Shown here piece by piece: positions 13,411 to 22,811 of a stretch of DNA of 64,000 nucleotides. The first letter of the stretch is position 1. Every line of letters begins with the position of its first letter. The position numbers were made by a program, and so were the translations under genes. Below the pieces are notes generated by a model. The model made no database searches, was not told where the DNA came from, and was given only the letters and a program-made list of their open reading frames with translations. The stretch spans positions 1 through 64,000 of the forward strand of contig NZ_CAQI01000029.1 of assembly GCF_001046895.1 (NCBI RefSeq), in the 5' to 3' direction. This stretch comes from Pseudarthrobacter siccitolerans (lineage in GTDB: Bacteria; Actinomycetota; Actinomycetes; Actinomycetales; Micrococcaceae).

Positions 13411-14176
13411 TGGCGGAAGAAGCGGCGGCAGCGGACCTCATCAGCGGCGGCAGGCTGCAACTGGGCATCAGCCGCGGTTCACCCGAGCCGGCGCGGCAGG
13501 GTGCGGCGGCGTTCGGCTACCGCCCGGAACCGGGGGAGACCGACGCTGACATGGCCCGGCGGCACACCGCACTTTTCCGGAAGGCCATCACCGGTGCCGG
13601 CGTGGCCGAAGCGGACCCCCGCTACGCCGGGGGTGCTGTCGGATTGTTGCCCATTCAGCCCCAGTCGCCGGGGCTGGCCGAACGCATCTGGTGGGGTGCC
13701 GGCAGCCGGAAGACCGCAGTCTGGGCAGCGGAGATGGGGATGCACCTCATGAGTTCCACTCTGCTGACCGAAGACACCGGCGTTCCCTTCCACGAACTCC
13801 AGGCCGAACAGATCCAGCTGTTCCGGGACGCCTGGGCGGCAGCAGGCCATCAGCACGCACCCCGGGTCTCGGTGAGCCGCAGTGTGCTTCCCATCGCTGA
13901 CGAGGAGGACAGCCGCTATTTTGCCGGCAGCGCCCTGCGGGAAGCCGCGACCAGGTAGGGATTATTGACGGGTTGACCGCCCGGTTCGGAAAGAGCTACG
14001 TGGGAGCCCCCGACGTCCTGGCCGAAGAGCTCGCTGCCGATACCGCAGTCCAGGCCGCGGATACCCTGCTCCTCACCGTGCCCAACCAGCTCGGCGTCGA
14101 TTTCAACGTCAAGCTCCTGGGCAATGTGGTCCGCCACATTGTCCCCGCCCTGGGCTGGAAGGCGGCCCGATCCTGA
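13395..14176 (+). pseudogene. LLM-class flavin-dependent oxidoreductase, 3' fragment with frameshift
   Basis: The frame 13,395-13,958 encodes NPLYMAEEAAAADLISGGRLQLGISRG and a typical flavin-dependent oxidoreductase body. It stops at TAG 13,956. The C-terminal part resumes in another frame (13,973-14,176: GLTARFGKSYVGAPDVLAEEL, ending GWKAARS), consistent with a 1-base deletion or 2-base insertion near 13,958. About 255 of an expected 330-350 residues remain, and the N-terminal third should lie on the other side of the prophage. Integration plus frameshift make it non-functional as read; a sequencing error at the frameshift cannot be excluded. Confidence 0.85.
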
Positions 14177-14252
14177 CCCCATAAGCGCCGGCCGCGCCGC
14201 CGCCGTCCACCCCCGTAAAATTGCAGTCCGCGCACCCGGATCCCGGGTATGC

Positions 14253-14264
14253 TAAGCATGCTTA
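14253..14264. promoter_or_regulatory. Palindrome TAAGCATGCTTA
   Basis: A perfect 12-bp palindrome about 100 bases upstream of the ferredoxin reductase gene. A near-identical one (TAAGTATACTTA) lies upstream of the 38,817 gene. It may be an operator. The rest of the gap 14,177-14,364 contains only a GC hairpin (14,321-14,337) with no T tract. Confidence 0.35.
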
Positions 14265-14364
14265 CTGAAATGAGGGGAACCTTCTGCATAACGGAGCCGT
14301 TACTCTTATAGTGCGGCTTTGGGGGCTTAGCGCCCCCACTACAGCGTGACTGCGGAACGGTCAT

Positions 14365-15510
14365 ATGACGGAAAGAGAGAAATATGGCCCGCGCCGTTTT
14401 AGGCTTTATCCCATGATCCGGCTACGTCAGCTGGCCCAGGCGGCCTCTGTGCTTACTACGCCCTTGGCCCCGGAAGACATCCTCGCGCTGTTCAACCCCG
14501 TCTACTCGGCGCGGCAGCTTCGCGGCGTGGTCACCCGGGTGGTCCAGGAGACGGCGCAATCGGCAACCATCTTTTTCCGGCCCGGCCGCGGCTGGCACTC
14601 ACACCTTGCAGGCCAATGGGCACGCATCGGCGTCGAGCTCGACGGCGTCCGCCACTGGCGGTCCTACTCGCTCAGCGCCCCGGCAGGCAAGGACCCGGCC
14701 ATCACGGTCACCGACGTCGGGGCAGTCTCCGGCACGCTGGTCCGTACCACCAAACCCGGTGACGTCCTTTTCCTCGCACCCCCGCAGGGTGATTTCGTGC
14801 TTCCCGAGCACCCCCGTCCCCTGCTCATGGTCACCGCGGGCAGCGGCATCACTCCGGTGATGTCCATGATCCGCACGCTTGTTCCACGGCGTCCGGATGC
14901 CGACGTCGTCCTGGTGCACTCAGCCCGCACCCCCGGCGACAGCCTCTTCCGGGAAGAACTCGCCGAGCTCGCGGACCAGTTCCCCAACTTCCGCCTCGCG
15001 CACTGGTTCACCGGCGAACAGGGCCGCATGGACCTGACCAACACCGCCCAGCTGGACGAGATCTGCCCGGACTGGAAGGAACGCGCTGCCTACGCCTGCG
15101 GCCCGGACAGTTTCCTGGACGACGCCGAGGCGCTGTGGAAGCGCGCTGCGCTGACAACGGCAGCGCCGGGCTCCGACGTGGCAGTGGCCGGCAGCGCCGG
15201 CAACCTGATGATCGAACGCTTCAACACCACCTTCGCCGGCGGTGTGGGGTACGACGGCGGCCTGGTCACGTTTGAAGCCTCGGACCGGGAAGTGCAGGCC
15301 GACGGCGACACCCCCATCCTGGACATCGGCGAGGACGCCGGGGTGCTGATGCCCAGCGGCTGCCGCATGGGTATCTGCCACAGCTGCCTCACTCCACTCC
15401 TGTCCGGGCAGGTGCGTGACCTCCGCACCGGGGAAGTCCACGGCGAACCCGGCCAACTGATCCAAACGTGTGTCTCGGCAGCCGCCGGACCCGTCAACCT
15501 CGAAATCTGA
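14365..15510 (+). CDS. Ferredoxin reductase-type oxidoreductase with C-terminal [2Fe-2S] domain
   Basis: A 381-aa NAD(P)H-dependent electron donor. Order: FAD-binding barrel with RSYSLS (about 108-113), NAD-binding fold with TAGSGITPVMSM (about 162-173) and YACGP, then a plant-type ferredoxin domain with CRMGICHSC and a final Cys in IQTC. It precedes a fatty acid desaturase by 13 nt, so it almost certainly supplies electrons to that diiron enzyme. An internal ATG at 14,413 (MIRLRQLAQ) is an alternative start; neither has a strong ribosome site. Confidence 0.93.
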   Translation: MTEREKYGPRRFRLYPMIRLRQLAQAASVLTTPLAPEDILALFNPVYSARQLRGVVTRVVQETAQSATIFFRPGRGWHSHLAGQWARIGVELDGVRHWRSYSLSAPAGKDPAITVTDVGAVSGTLVRTTKPGDVLFLAPPQGDFVLPEHPRPLLMVTAGSGITPVMSMIRTLVPRRPDADVVLVHSARTPGDSLFREELAELADQFPNFRLAHWFTGEQGRMDLTNTAQLDEICPDWKERAAYACGPDSFLDDAEALWKRAALTTAAPGSDVAVAGSAGNLMIERFNTTFAGGVGYDGGLVTFEASDREVQADGDTPILDIGEDAGVLMPSGCRMGICHSCLTPLLSGQVRDLRTGEVHGEPGQLIQTCVSAAAGPVNLEI

Positions 15511-15523
15511 GGAGCATCACGGT

Positions 15524-16708
15524 ATGTCTGTAATTTCACCCAGCAAGGCCACACCCACCGGCGGCAGCTCCGCCGGGAGCTCACGGACCCGTCCCGGAAA
15601 GCTTGCCGAATCCGGCAGCCCCACCGTCCGCCCGCCCGCGGCCGCCCACCTCAGTGACGAGCAGGTGGCCGAACTCGGGCGCGAACTTGATGCGATCCGT
15701 GACGAGATCCTGGCCAAGCGCGGCGCGGAAGATGCCGCGTACATCCGCCGCGTGATCAAGATCCAGCGCGGCTTGGAGATCTCCGGCCGGGCCGCCCTGC
15801 TGGTCGGCAAGAACAAGGCCGCGTGGGTCACCGGTACCACCCTGCTGAGCCTGGCCAAGATCCTCGAAAACATGGAGATCGGGCACAACGTCCTGCACGG
15901 CCAGTGGGACTGGATGCGGGACCCGGACATCCACTCCACCACCTGGGAGTGGGACTTCGTCACGCCGTCGCGCTCCTGGCAGCACACCCACAACGACCTC
16001 CACCACCGCTGGACCAACGTGGTGGGCAAGGACAACGACGTCGGATACAACCTCCTGCGCATGGACGAACAGCAGCCGTGGAAGCCCGTCAACCTGGCCA
16101 ACCCGCTGTTCAATGCCATTCTCGCTCCGCTCTTCGAATGGGGCATCGCCATTTACGACCTCGAGCTCACGGAGTTCAAGGAAGGCACGAAGTCCAAGGA
16201 AGCGCTGCTGAAGGACCTCAAGGCCCTCGGCAAGAAGGTGGTCACCCAGTTCACCAAGGACTACGCCGCAACCCCCGCTGTGGCCATGCTGACAGGCTCC
16301 GGCAAGCAGGCGCTCTACGGAACCCTGACCGCCAACGCGGTACGGAACGTCTGGGCCCATGCAGTCATCTTCTGCGGCCACTTCCCTGAAGGCACCGACA
16401 CCTTCACAGAGGAAATGGCTGAAGGCGAAACCCGCGGCGACTGGTACATCCGCCAGATGATCGGCTCTGCGAACATCTCCGGGTCAAAGTTCATGCACAT
16501 CATGACGGGCAACTTGTCGCACCAGATTGAGCACCACCTGTTCCCTGACCTGCCGTCCAACCGGTATGCAGAGGTGGCGCCCAAGGTCCGGGAAATCTGC
16601 CAGCGCTACGGCTTGAAGTACACCACCGGGCCGCTGCTGAAGCAGGTTGGATCCACCTGGGGCAAAATCTTCAAACTGGCCCTGCCGGGTAAGGCTGCGC
16701 GGGCCTGA
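15524..16708 (+). CDS. Fatty acid desaturase
   Basis: A 394-aa membrane-associated acyl desaturase. The three histidine boxes of the diiron centre are visible: HNVLHGQWDW (about 130), HTHNDLHHRW (about 163) and HQIEHHLFPD near the C terminus. It introduces a double bond into acyl chains to adjust membrane fluidity. The first 50 residues are Pro/Ser/Ala-rich and probably disordered. ATG 15,524 is preceded by GAGGAG; a longer frame would overlap the reductase. Operon with the reductase upstream. Confidence 0.93.
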   Translation: MSVISPSKATPTGGSSAGSSRTRPGKLAESGSPTVRPPAAAHLSDEQVAELGRELDAIRDEILAKRGAEDAAYIRRVIKIQRGLEISGRAALLVGKNKAAWVTGTTLLSLAKILENMEIGHNVLHGQWDWMRDPDIHSTTWEWDFVTPSRSWQHTHNDLHHRWTNVVGKDNDVGYNLLRMDEQQPWKPVNLANPLFNAILAPLFEWGIAIYDLELTEFKEGTKSKEALLKDLKALGKKVVTQFTKDYAATPAVAMLTGSGKQALYGTLTANAVRNVWAHAVIFCGHFPEGTDTFTEEMAEGETRGDWYIRQMIGSANISGSKFMHIMTGNLSHQIEHHLFPDLPSNRYAEVAPKVREICQRYGLKYTTGPLLKQVGSTWGKIFKLALPGKAARA

Positions 16709-16735
16709 TCACGGACCTTACGTAAAGCACTGACC

Positions 16736-16775
16736 GCACCTCCGGCTCCGGTAACCACCCCGGTCCCGGAGGTGC
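16736..16775 (+). terminator. Terminator after the desaturase operon
   Basis: Ten-base perfect arms GCACCTCCGG / CCGGAGGTGC enclose a second small stem, followed by AGTCTTTCCCC. Confidence 0.65.
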
Positions 16776-16800
16776 AGTCTTTCCCCCGCCGCCAAATCAG

Positions 16801-16883
16801 ACGCTCTCTCACTTAACGCGGGTTTTCCACAAACGCTCTCTCACTTAACGCGGGTTTTCCACAATCGCTCTCTCACTTAACGC
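16801..16883. repeat. Array of 32-nt direct repeats, left
   Basis: Two identical 32-nt units (16,801-16,832 and 16,833-16,864) and a partial third (16,865-16,883). Each begins CGCTCTCTCACTTAACGC and continues GGGTTTTCCACAA. A related array in the opposite direction lies at 18,181-18,254; the two bracket the small membrane protein and the hydrolase. Confidence 0.85.
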
Positions 16884-16934
16884 CGTCCACCGCGCATAAT
16901 TGATCCCACAGCCGCCGCGGCCAATGGAGGAATC

Positions 16935-17132
16935 ATGCGGATTGTCGGAGTACTTATCGTCATATGGCTGATCATCGGAGGCGTGGCTGCCTGGCAGCGC
17001 GGCTACTTCGGCGCAGCACCGGGGAACTGTGCCCAAGCCGGCACTGTAGCAATCACCATTGCCGCGGGCCCGCTGAATTACATGGGCGTCAACCCCAAAA
17101 TATCCTGCGAGTTGCCGCAACCTTCCCAGTAG
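16935..17132 (+). CDS. Small single-pass membrane or secreted protein, unknown
   Basis: A 65-aa protein with one N-terminal hydrophobic segment (IVGVLIVIWLIIGGVAAW) and a short outer part with two cysteines (NCAQAG, ISCELP), possibly joined by a disulphide. GGAGG precedes the ATG at normal spacing. No family is recognised. Confidence 0.65.
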   Translation: MRIVGVLIVIWLIIGGVAAWQRGYFGAAPGNCAQAGTVAITIAAGPLNYMGVNPKISCELPQPSQ

Positions 17133-17194
17133 AGCGCGGCACGGCGGAGCACTGGGCAGGAGTTCGACGTCGGAAGGGGGAGCTGTGCGTCTGA

Positions 17195-18121
<927 letters not shown>

Positions 18122-18180
18122 CCCGCGCTTAACGCGCAGACTTCCGGCGACGGCGGGAGGCCGCCGTCGCCGGAAGTGAT

Positions 18181-18254
18181 GGAGCGTTGGATGAAAGGCA
18201 ACGTTAAGTGGGAGAGCGTTGGGTGAAAGGCGACGTTAAGTGAGAGAGCGTTTG
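18181..18254. repeat. Array of 32-nt repeats, right (inverted relative to the left array)
   Basis: On the minus strand AACGCTCTCTCACTTAACG, then a 13-base spacer, then the same unit with two changes, again in 32-nt steps. The spacer (TCGCCTTTCACCC type) differs from that of the left array. The rest of the gap 18,122-18,337 shows nothing else. Confidence 0.8.
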
Positions 18255-18337
18255 GGGTTACCAGCGCGCGCCGGAACCGGTTGCCTATACGGAGTTTGTT
18301 CTGCTGAGGAGTCGTGCCCCATTTTCAGGCAGGCAAA

Positions 18338-18760
18338 CTAGCAGAGGGATTTGCCGGGTATGTGCGGAACCTGTGAAAGGGAGGCATCGGGGACGGGAGC
18401 AGGACAGAGCTGTTGTGCAAGGTCCTGCAGTTCCTTGGGGTGGAAGGGTTTGGTGAGGTAGGCGGCGGCACCGGAGGCCATGCCTGCCAGCACGTCGTCG
18501 TTCTCGGACCTGGCCGTGAGGAACAGGAGGGGAGCCTTGCTCAGGGCACGGACGGCGCGTGCCACCACATGCCCGTCCATGTCCGGCAAACCCAGGTCCA
18601 GGGTGACCAGCGAGACGGCCGGATCTGCCGCTGCTGCAATGCCCTCGGCGCCGGTGGCCACAGCCCTGACCTCGAAGCCGGCGCGCTTCAGCACAACAGT
18701 GACCAGCCCGCGGATATCATCGTTATCCTCGACCACTACGCAGACGCGTTTCTTTTCCAT
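18338..18760 (-). CDS. Receiver-only response regulator
   Basis: A 140-aa CheY-like protein: acidic pair Glu11-Asp12, phospho-acceptor Asp55 in VTLDLGLPD, Thr82 and Lys104 in LTKPF. There is no output domain; the last 25 residues are Pro/Ser-rich. It would act by protein-protein contact or in a phosphorelay. No sensor kinase is nearby, so it is an orphan. Confidence 0.9.
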   Translation of the reverse strand: MEKKRVCVVVEDNDDIRGLVTVVLKRAGFEVRAVATGAEGIAAAADPAVSLVTLDLGLPDMDGHVVARAVRALSKAPLLFLTARSENDDVLAGMASGAAAYLTKPFHPKELQDLAQQLCPAPVPDASLSQVPHIPGKSLC

Positions 18761-18838
18761 TGGAGCCCCCCGGCGAAGTAGGCATCAGTCTATCGCCGCG
18801 GGCCTGTTTTATTCCTGAGGCGCCCCGGATTAAGACAG

Positions 18839-18872
18839 GACGGCCGGCCCACTCCGCGGTGGGCCGGCCGTC
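18839..18872 (-). terminator. Terminator of the tct-rraA operon
   Basis: Fourteen-base perfect arms GACGGCCGGCCCAC / GTGGGCCGGCCGTC just after the rraA stop on the minus strand. The T tract is weak (CTGTCTTAAT). Confidence 0.65.
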
Positions 18873-18892
18873 ATGCTTGCTGTGCTGTGGCG

Positions 18893-19501
18893 TCAGACGG
18901 ACGCTCCCTCGAAAGCGATCCGTTTTGCCGCTTCCCGTGCTTCGATCTTTTCCGCCTCGGCCAGGACCTGTTCCGCTTCTTCCCGGCGCACCACCACCAC
19001 ACCGTCGGCGTCCGCCACTACGATGTCGCCGGGGGATACCACGACGCCGTCGATGGCCACCGGGAGTTGCAGCCGGCCGGGGCCGAATTTGTAGGGTCCG
19101 GCGGGCGTGACCGAGCGGGCAAAGACCGGCAGTCCGCATTCCGCGAGTGCGTCGGCGTCGCGGACGGCGCCGTCGATCACGAACCCGGCAAGGCCCAGGT
19201 TCTTGGCCCGGATGCCGATCATGTCCCCGATCAGGGCCCTGGACTGGTCTCCGCCGCCGTTGACCACGATGACCTCGCCCGGCTGCGCCTCCTCGAGTGC
19301 TTTATGGATGAAGAGGTTGTCTCCCGGCCGGGTCCACACGGTGTAGGCGGGCCCGGCGAGCCTGGCTCCGGCCCAGGTGGGCGACAGGGCGGATGCGACG
19401 CCGATGCGCTCCTGAGCGTCACCGATGTTGGCCGCCGGGATGGCCGCCAGCCGGCGGACCAGCTCGGCCGTGGCAAGAGGGGAGTTGTGTTCTGCCTGCA
19501 T
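18893..19501 (-). CDS. RraA-family aldolase/decarboxylase
   Basis: A 202-aa protein of the RraA fold. Key features are VNGGGDQSRALIGD (about 90-103) and VIDGAVRDADAL with the Arg-Asp pair that holds Mg and the keto acid. Family members cleave 4-hydroxy-4-methyl-2-oxoglutarate or 4-carboxy-4-hydroxy-2-oxoadipate, or decarboxylate oxaloacetate; others inhibit RNase E. Its place behind a carboxylate transporter favours the enzyme role. ATG 19,501 follows GAGAGG; the longer frame would overlap tctC. Confidence 0.85.
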   Translation of the reverse strand: MQAEHNSPLATAELVRRLAAIPAANIGDAQERIGVASALSPTWAGARLAGPAYTVWTRPGDNLFIHKALEEAQPGEVIVVNGGGDQSRALIGDMIGIRAKNLGLAGFVIDGAVRDADALAECGLPVFARSVTPAGPYKFGPGRLQLPVAIDGVVVSPGDIVVADADGVVVVRREEAEQVLAEAEKIEAREAAKRIAFEGASV

Positions 19502-19529
19502 GGTTTCGCCGGCCTCTCTGCTGGTGTTG

Positions 19530-20540
19530 TTACTGCTGCTTGAGGAGTTCATCAATGACCGGCTTGATCAGGGCTTCGCGCTCTTCCCACATCTTGCTGA
19601 CGTCGGCGGCAGGCACCCAGGTGGGCTGCGTGGCGGCGCCTTTGAGCTTCTCCTGGACGGCGGCGCTTTCGCTGGCCTTCTTCAGGGAGGACTCAAGCTT
19701 GGCAACAATGTCCTTGGGCGTTTTGGACGGAACGGACAGGGCGAAGTTGCTGGCCATCGGTTTCACGTCGTAACCGGCGCTCTTCATGGTGGGGACGTCC
19801 GGTACAAACGAGCTCGGGTTGTCCTCGATAACAGACAGGAGCTTGATGTCGCCGGATTTGTATTGGCCGAAGAAGCTGGAAACGCCGCCGAGGGCAAAAT
19901 CGGTTTCGCCGGAAACGACCGCCGCCACTTTGTCCGCGCCGCTGTTGTAGTGGACGATGTTGAAGTCGAGTCCCAGGGCGTCTTCCAGGAGGCGCAGGTT
20001 GATGTGGTCGTCACCGGCGCGGGAGTCGGTGCCCGCTGTGATCTTCCCGGGCTCAGCCTTGACCGCGTCGAACAGTTCCTTGATGGACTTGTACTTGCTG
20101 TCTTTGTTGACGCCGATCACCACTGAGTTGGTGGCAAAGGAACCTATGGGGGTGAAGCTGCTCCGGTCGAAGGCCGCCTTCTTGCTGGGATCCAGGTAGC
20201 GGCCAAGGATGGACGGGATGTTGGTGTTGCCGAAGGTGAGGCCGTCCGGTTTGGACTGGGCGACATAGTTCAGGCCTACCACCTGGCTGCCGCCCTCTTT
20301 GTTGACGACTTTGATGTTCGCGCCCAGGTCCTCCTGCATCGCCGGTGCGATGATGCGGGCCAGGATGTCATTGCCGGCTCCGGCTGCCGAGGGGACGATC
20401 CACTCGATGGTGGACCCTGCCTTCGGGAAGTCGGCGGCTGCCGTGGTTGAGGTGCTGCTGGCCTGGCCGCCGCAGCCGGTGAGGGCAAGGGCGACGGATG
20501 CGGCGAGGGCGGTGACGGACAGTGCTGTGAGTTTTTTCAT
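19530..20540 (-). CDS. tctC: Tripartite carboxylate transporter, substrate-binding lipoprotein
   Basis: A 336-aa extracytoplasmic binding protein with a lipobox (ALTGC, Cys23) and the Bug/TctC fold: IVPSAAGAGNDILAR near the start and the QSKPDGLTFGNT loop. It hands di- or tricarboxylates to the TctAB permease. The start overlaps the tctA stop by 4 nt (ATGA). The exact substrate cannot be read from the sequence. Confidence 0.93.
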   Translation of the reverse strand: MKKLTALSVTALAASVALALTGCGGQASSTSTTAAADFPKAGSTIEWIVPSAAGAGNDILARIIAPAMQEDLGANIKVVNKEGGSQVVGLNYVAQSKPDGLTFGNTNIPSILGRYLDPSKKAAFDRSSFTPIGSFATNSVVIGVNKDSKYKSIKELFDAVKAEPGKITAGTDSRAGDDHINLRLLEDALGLDFNIVHYNSGADKVAAVVSGETDFALGGVSSFFGQYKSGDIKLLSVIEDNPSSFVPDVPTMKSAGYDVKPMASNFALSVPSKTPKDIVAKLESSLKKASESAAVQEKLKGAATQPTWVPAADVSKMWEEREALIKPVIDELLKQQ

Positions 20541-22060
20541 TTCGCAAGCTCCTTTGGTGCGATGGGGGTGGGGGTCTTTTTCTTCAGCATTGAAGCAATG
20601 AGGGGGCGGACTGCGCCGAACAGGATGGCCAGGACAATGACGCCGATCAGCGTGAGGCTGATGGGGCCCTGCAGGAACACGTTGTAGTCTCCGCGCGAGA
20701 GGGCCAGTGACCGCTGGAAGTTCTCCTCCAGCAGCGGTCCCAGGATAAGTCCCAGGACCAGGGGCGTGAGCGGCACTTTGACGAGCTGGAAGATGTAGCC
20801 CAGGATGCCGGCGCCCAGCATGATGAGGATGTCGAAGGCGCTTCCGTTGATGGAGTAGGTACCCAGGAACATAAAGGCCAGGATGGCGGCCATCAGGTAG
20901 TGGAACGGAACCTTCAGGACGGCGATCCAGACCCGGGCAAGGGGCACGTTGAGGACCAGGAGGATCAGGTTACCCACGAGGAGGCTGGCGATGATGGCCC
21001 AGGCCACGTCAGGGTTGTCGCGGAACAGCAGCGGCCCGGGAATCAGCCCGTTCATGGTGAACGCGCCGGCCATGATGGCCACCGTGGCGGAGGTGGGAAT
21101 GCCCAGGGTGAACAGCGGGATCATGGACGAAACTGCGAGGGCATTGTTGGCCGATTCAGGACCGGCGATGCCTTCCACGGCTCCCTTGCCGAATTCCTTG
21201 CTGCGCTTGGAGATCTTCTTTTCAGCTGCGTAGGAAGCCAGGGATGTGGCCGCTCCCGGGGAACCTGGCAGGAGCCCCATAAAGAACCCGATCAGTGATC
21301 CGCGCAGGGACGGGAACGCCGATCGCCGCAGGTCGGTGCGGGTGGGCAGGAGCCTGGCGACTTTGAGGGGGCTGGGGACGCCCAGCGGCCCTTTTTGGGC
21401 CTGGCCCAGCACTTCGCTGAGGCCAAAGACACCCATCACCACTGCCACGAGTCCCAGCCCGTCGAACAGTTCGGGCATGTCGAACGTGAAGCGGGCAATG
21501 CCGACGCCGGAGTCCACGCCCACGGTGGCAATCGCGAGCCCGGCGGCGGCGCTGAGCAGTGCCTTGGCGGGGTTGTTGCCTGCGAAGCTGGTGATGAGGG
21601 CAAAACCGAGCAGGGAGACCAGGAACAGTTCCGGTGCGCCGAATTCCAAAGCGAGCCGGCTGAATGGTGCCACCACCACAAAGCCGATGACGCCAATCAG
21701 GCCGCCGACGAATGAAGCGATTGCAGCGATGACCAGAGCCGGGCCGCCCCGGCCCTGTTTGGCCATCTGGTAGCCGTCCAGTGTGGTGGCGATTGAGGAA
21801 GCCTCGCCTGGTATCCGGAGCAGGACCGCGGTAGTGGTGCCGCCATAGGCCGCGCCGTAGAGGATGGCAGCGAGCATGATGATCGCTGACGTGGCATCAA
21901 GGCCGAACGTGACCGGGATGAGGAGGGACACTGCGGCGGCAGGCCCGAAACCTGGAAGTACGCCCACCAGCATGCCCAGGACGCACCCGAGCAGTGCGAA
22001 CAGCAGGTGTTCCGGAGTGAAGACTGTGGCGAGGCCACCCAGGAGCTGGTCAAATCCCAC
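20537..22060 (-). CDS. tctA: Tripartite carboxylate transporter, large membrane subunit
   Basis: A 507-aa protein with about 12 membrane segments and the two TctA signature regions (VGVLPGFGPAAAVSLLIP and GLLPGSPGAATSLASY). GTG 22,060 was chosen because it lies 2 nt after the tctB stop and begins with the family start GFDQLLGG; the longer frame has no support. The C-terminal 20 residues are basic. Confidence 0.93.
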   Translation of the reverse strand: MGFDQLLGGLATVFTPEHLLFALLGCVLGMLVGVLPGFGPAAAVSLLIPVTFGLDATSAIIMLAAILYGAAYGGTTTAVLLRIPGEASSIATTLDGYQMAKQGRGGPALVIAAIASFVGGLIGVIGFVVVAPFSRLALEFGAPELFLVSLLGFALITSFAGNNPAKALLSAAAGLAIATVGVDSGVGIARFTFDMPELFDGLGLVAVVMGVFGLSEVLGQAQKGPLGVPSPLKVARLLPTRTDLRRSAFPSLRGSLIGFFMGLLPGSPGAATSLASYAAEKKISKRSKEFGKGAVEGIAGPESANNALAVSSMIPLFTLGIPTSATVAIMAGAFTMNGLIPGPLLFRDNPDVAWAIIASLLVGNLILLVLNVPLARVWIAVLKVPFHYLMAAILAFMFLGTYSINGSAFDILIMLGAGILGYIFQLVKVPLTPLVLGLILGPLLEENFQRSLALSRGDYNVFLQGPISLTLIGVIVLAILFGAVRPLIASMLKKKTPTPIAPKELAK

Positions 22061-22062
22061 GG

Positions 22063-22659
22063 CTACAGCCCCAGTCCTGCAAGGAAGTCGATGCTGGCTG
22101 TGGGCAGGGCCGTCCCCAGCCAGACCTCGAAGACCAGGCGGGAGGCCAGCGCGGCACCGACTGCCACCAGGGCCGCCATCCAGAGTCTCCGCTTGCTCAC
22201 CAGGAACAAGATGGCTCCCAGCATCAGCGTCATCACGATGGTGTAGCCGAGCAAAGGCAGGAGCAGGGCGGCCAGCAGGATGGCTGCCGAGATGATGCCC
22301 ACGCGGGCCCATCCTTGGCGGTCCGGGAAATCGGGTGCGTCCGGTTCATCACTGTTGTCGTCATCCAGCAGCGATACCAGTGCTGATTCAGACTCATGAT
22401 GGGGCGGCAGCATTTCCATGGCATCGCCGGTAACCGGGGCCGGTGCGGCCTGCCGCCGCGCTGCCACCAGTTGGAACGCCCACAAAACGCCGGCAAGGGC
22501 CATCAGGGTGCCGGCCACGGTGGGAAAGAACCCGGCCCCCACGCCGGAGGTGTTCGTCAGCCCGTAACCGGCGCCGACCACTGCTATGGCCAGCCCTCCG
22601 GCGACGGCCGCTGCGGCCACCGTCCATTCAAGCGCAACGGGTGCGTTGAGGGTTTGCAT
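22063..22659 (-). CDS. tctB: Tripartite carboxylate transporter, small membrane subunit
   Basis: A 198-aa protein with four predicted membrane segments in two pairs and a hydrophilic acidic loop (about 75-105: SLLDDDNSDEPDAPDF). This matches TctB, although the loop is longer than usual. First gene of tctB-tctA-tctC-rraA. ATG 22,659 follows an AGAGAGG site. Confidence 0.85.
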   Translation of the reverse strand: MQTLNAPVALEWTVAAAAVAGGLAIAVVGAGYGLTNTSGVGAGFFPTVAGTLMALAGVLWAFQLVAARRQAAPAPVTGDAMEMLPPHHESESALVSLLDDDNSDEPDAPDFPDRQGWARVGIISAAILLAALLLPLLGYTIVMTLMLGAILFLVSKRRLWMAALVAVGAALASRLVFEVWLGTALPTASIDFLAGLGL

Positions 22660-22727
22660 CTTGGTTGTCCGCCTCTCTGCGGCAAAGTGGAGAAAATGGG
22701 AAAGCAAGATGGACATTCAACGTCACT

Positions 22728-22749
22728 TGCAATCTTGCACAGGATTGCA
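22728..22749. promoter_or_regulatory. Inverted repeat TGCAATC-N8-GATTGCA, candidate RpiR operator
   Basis: A perfect 7-bp inverted repeat in the 152-base divergent space between tctB and the RpiR gene. A third TTGCA lies between the arms. It is well placed to control both directions. Confidence 0.5.
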
Positions 22750-22811
22750 TGTTCGTGAGAGAGTGTCAAGCATCACAGTTGTTCCGAGCGGGATCTCAAA
22801 GGAGAGCCAGA

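Noticed and set aside
14321..14337. GGGGGC/GCCCCC hairpin as a terminator upstream of the reductase
   Set aside because: No T tract on either strand.
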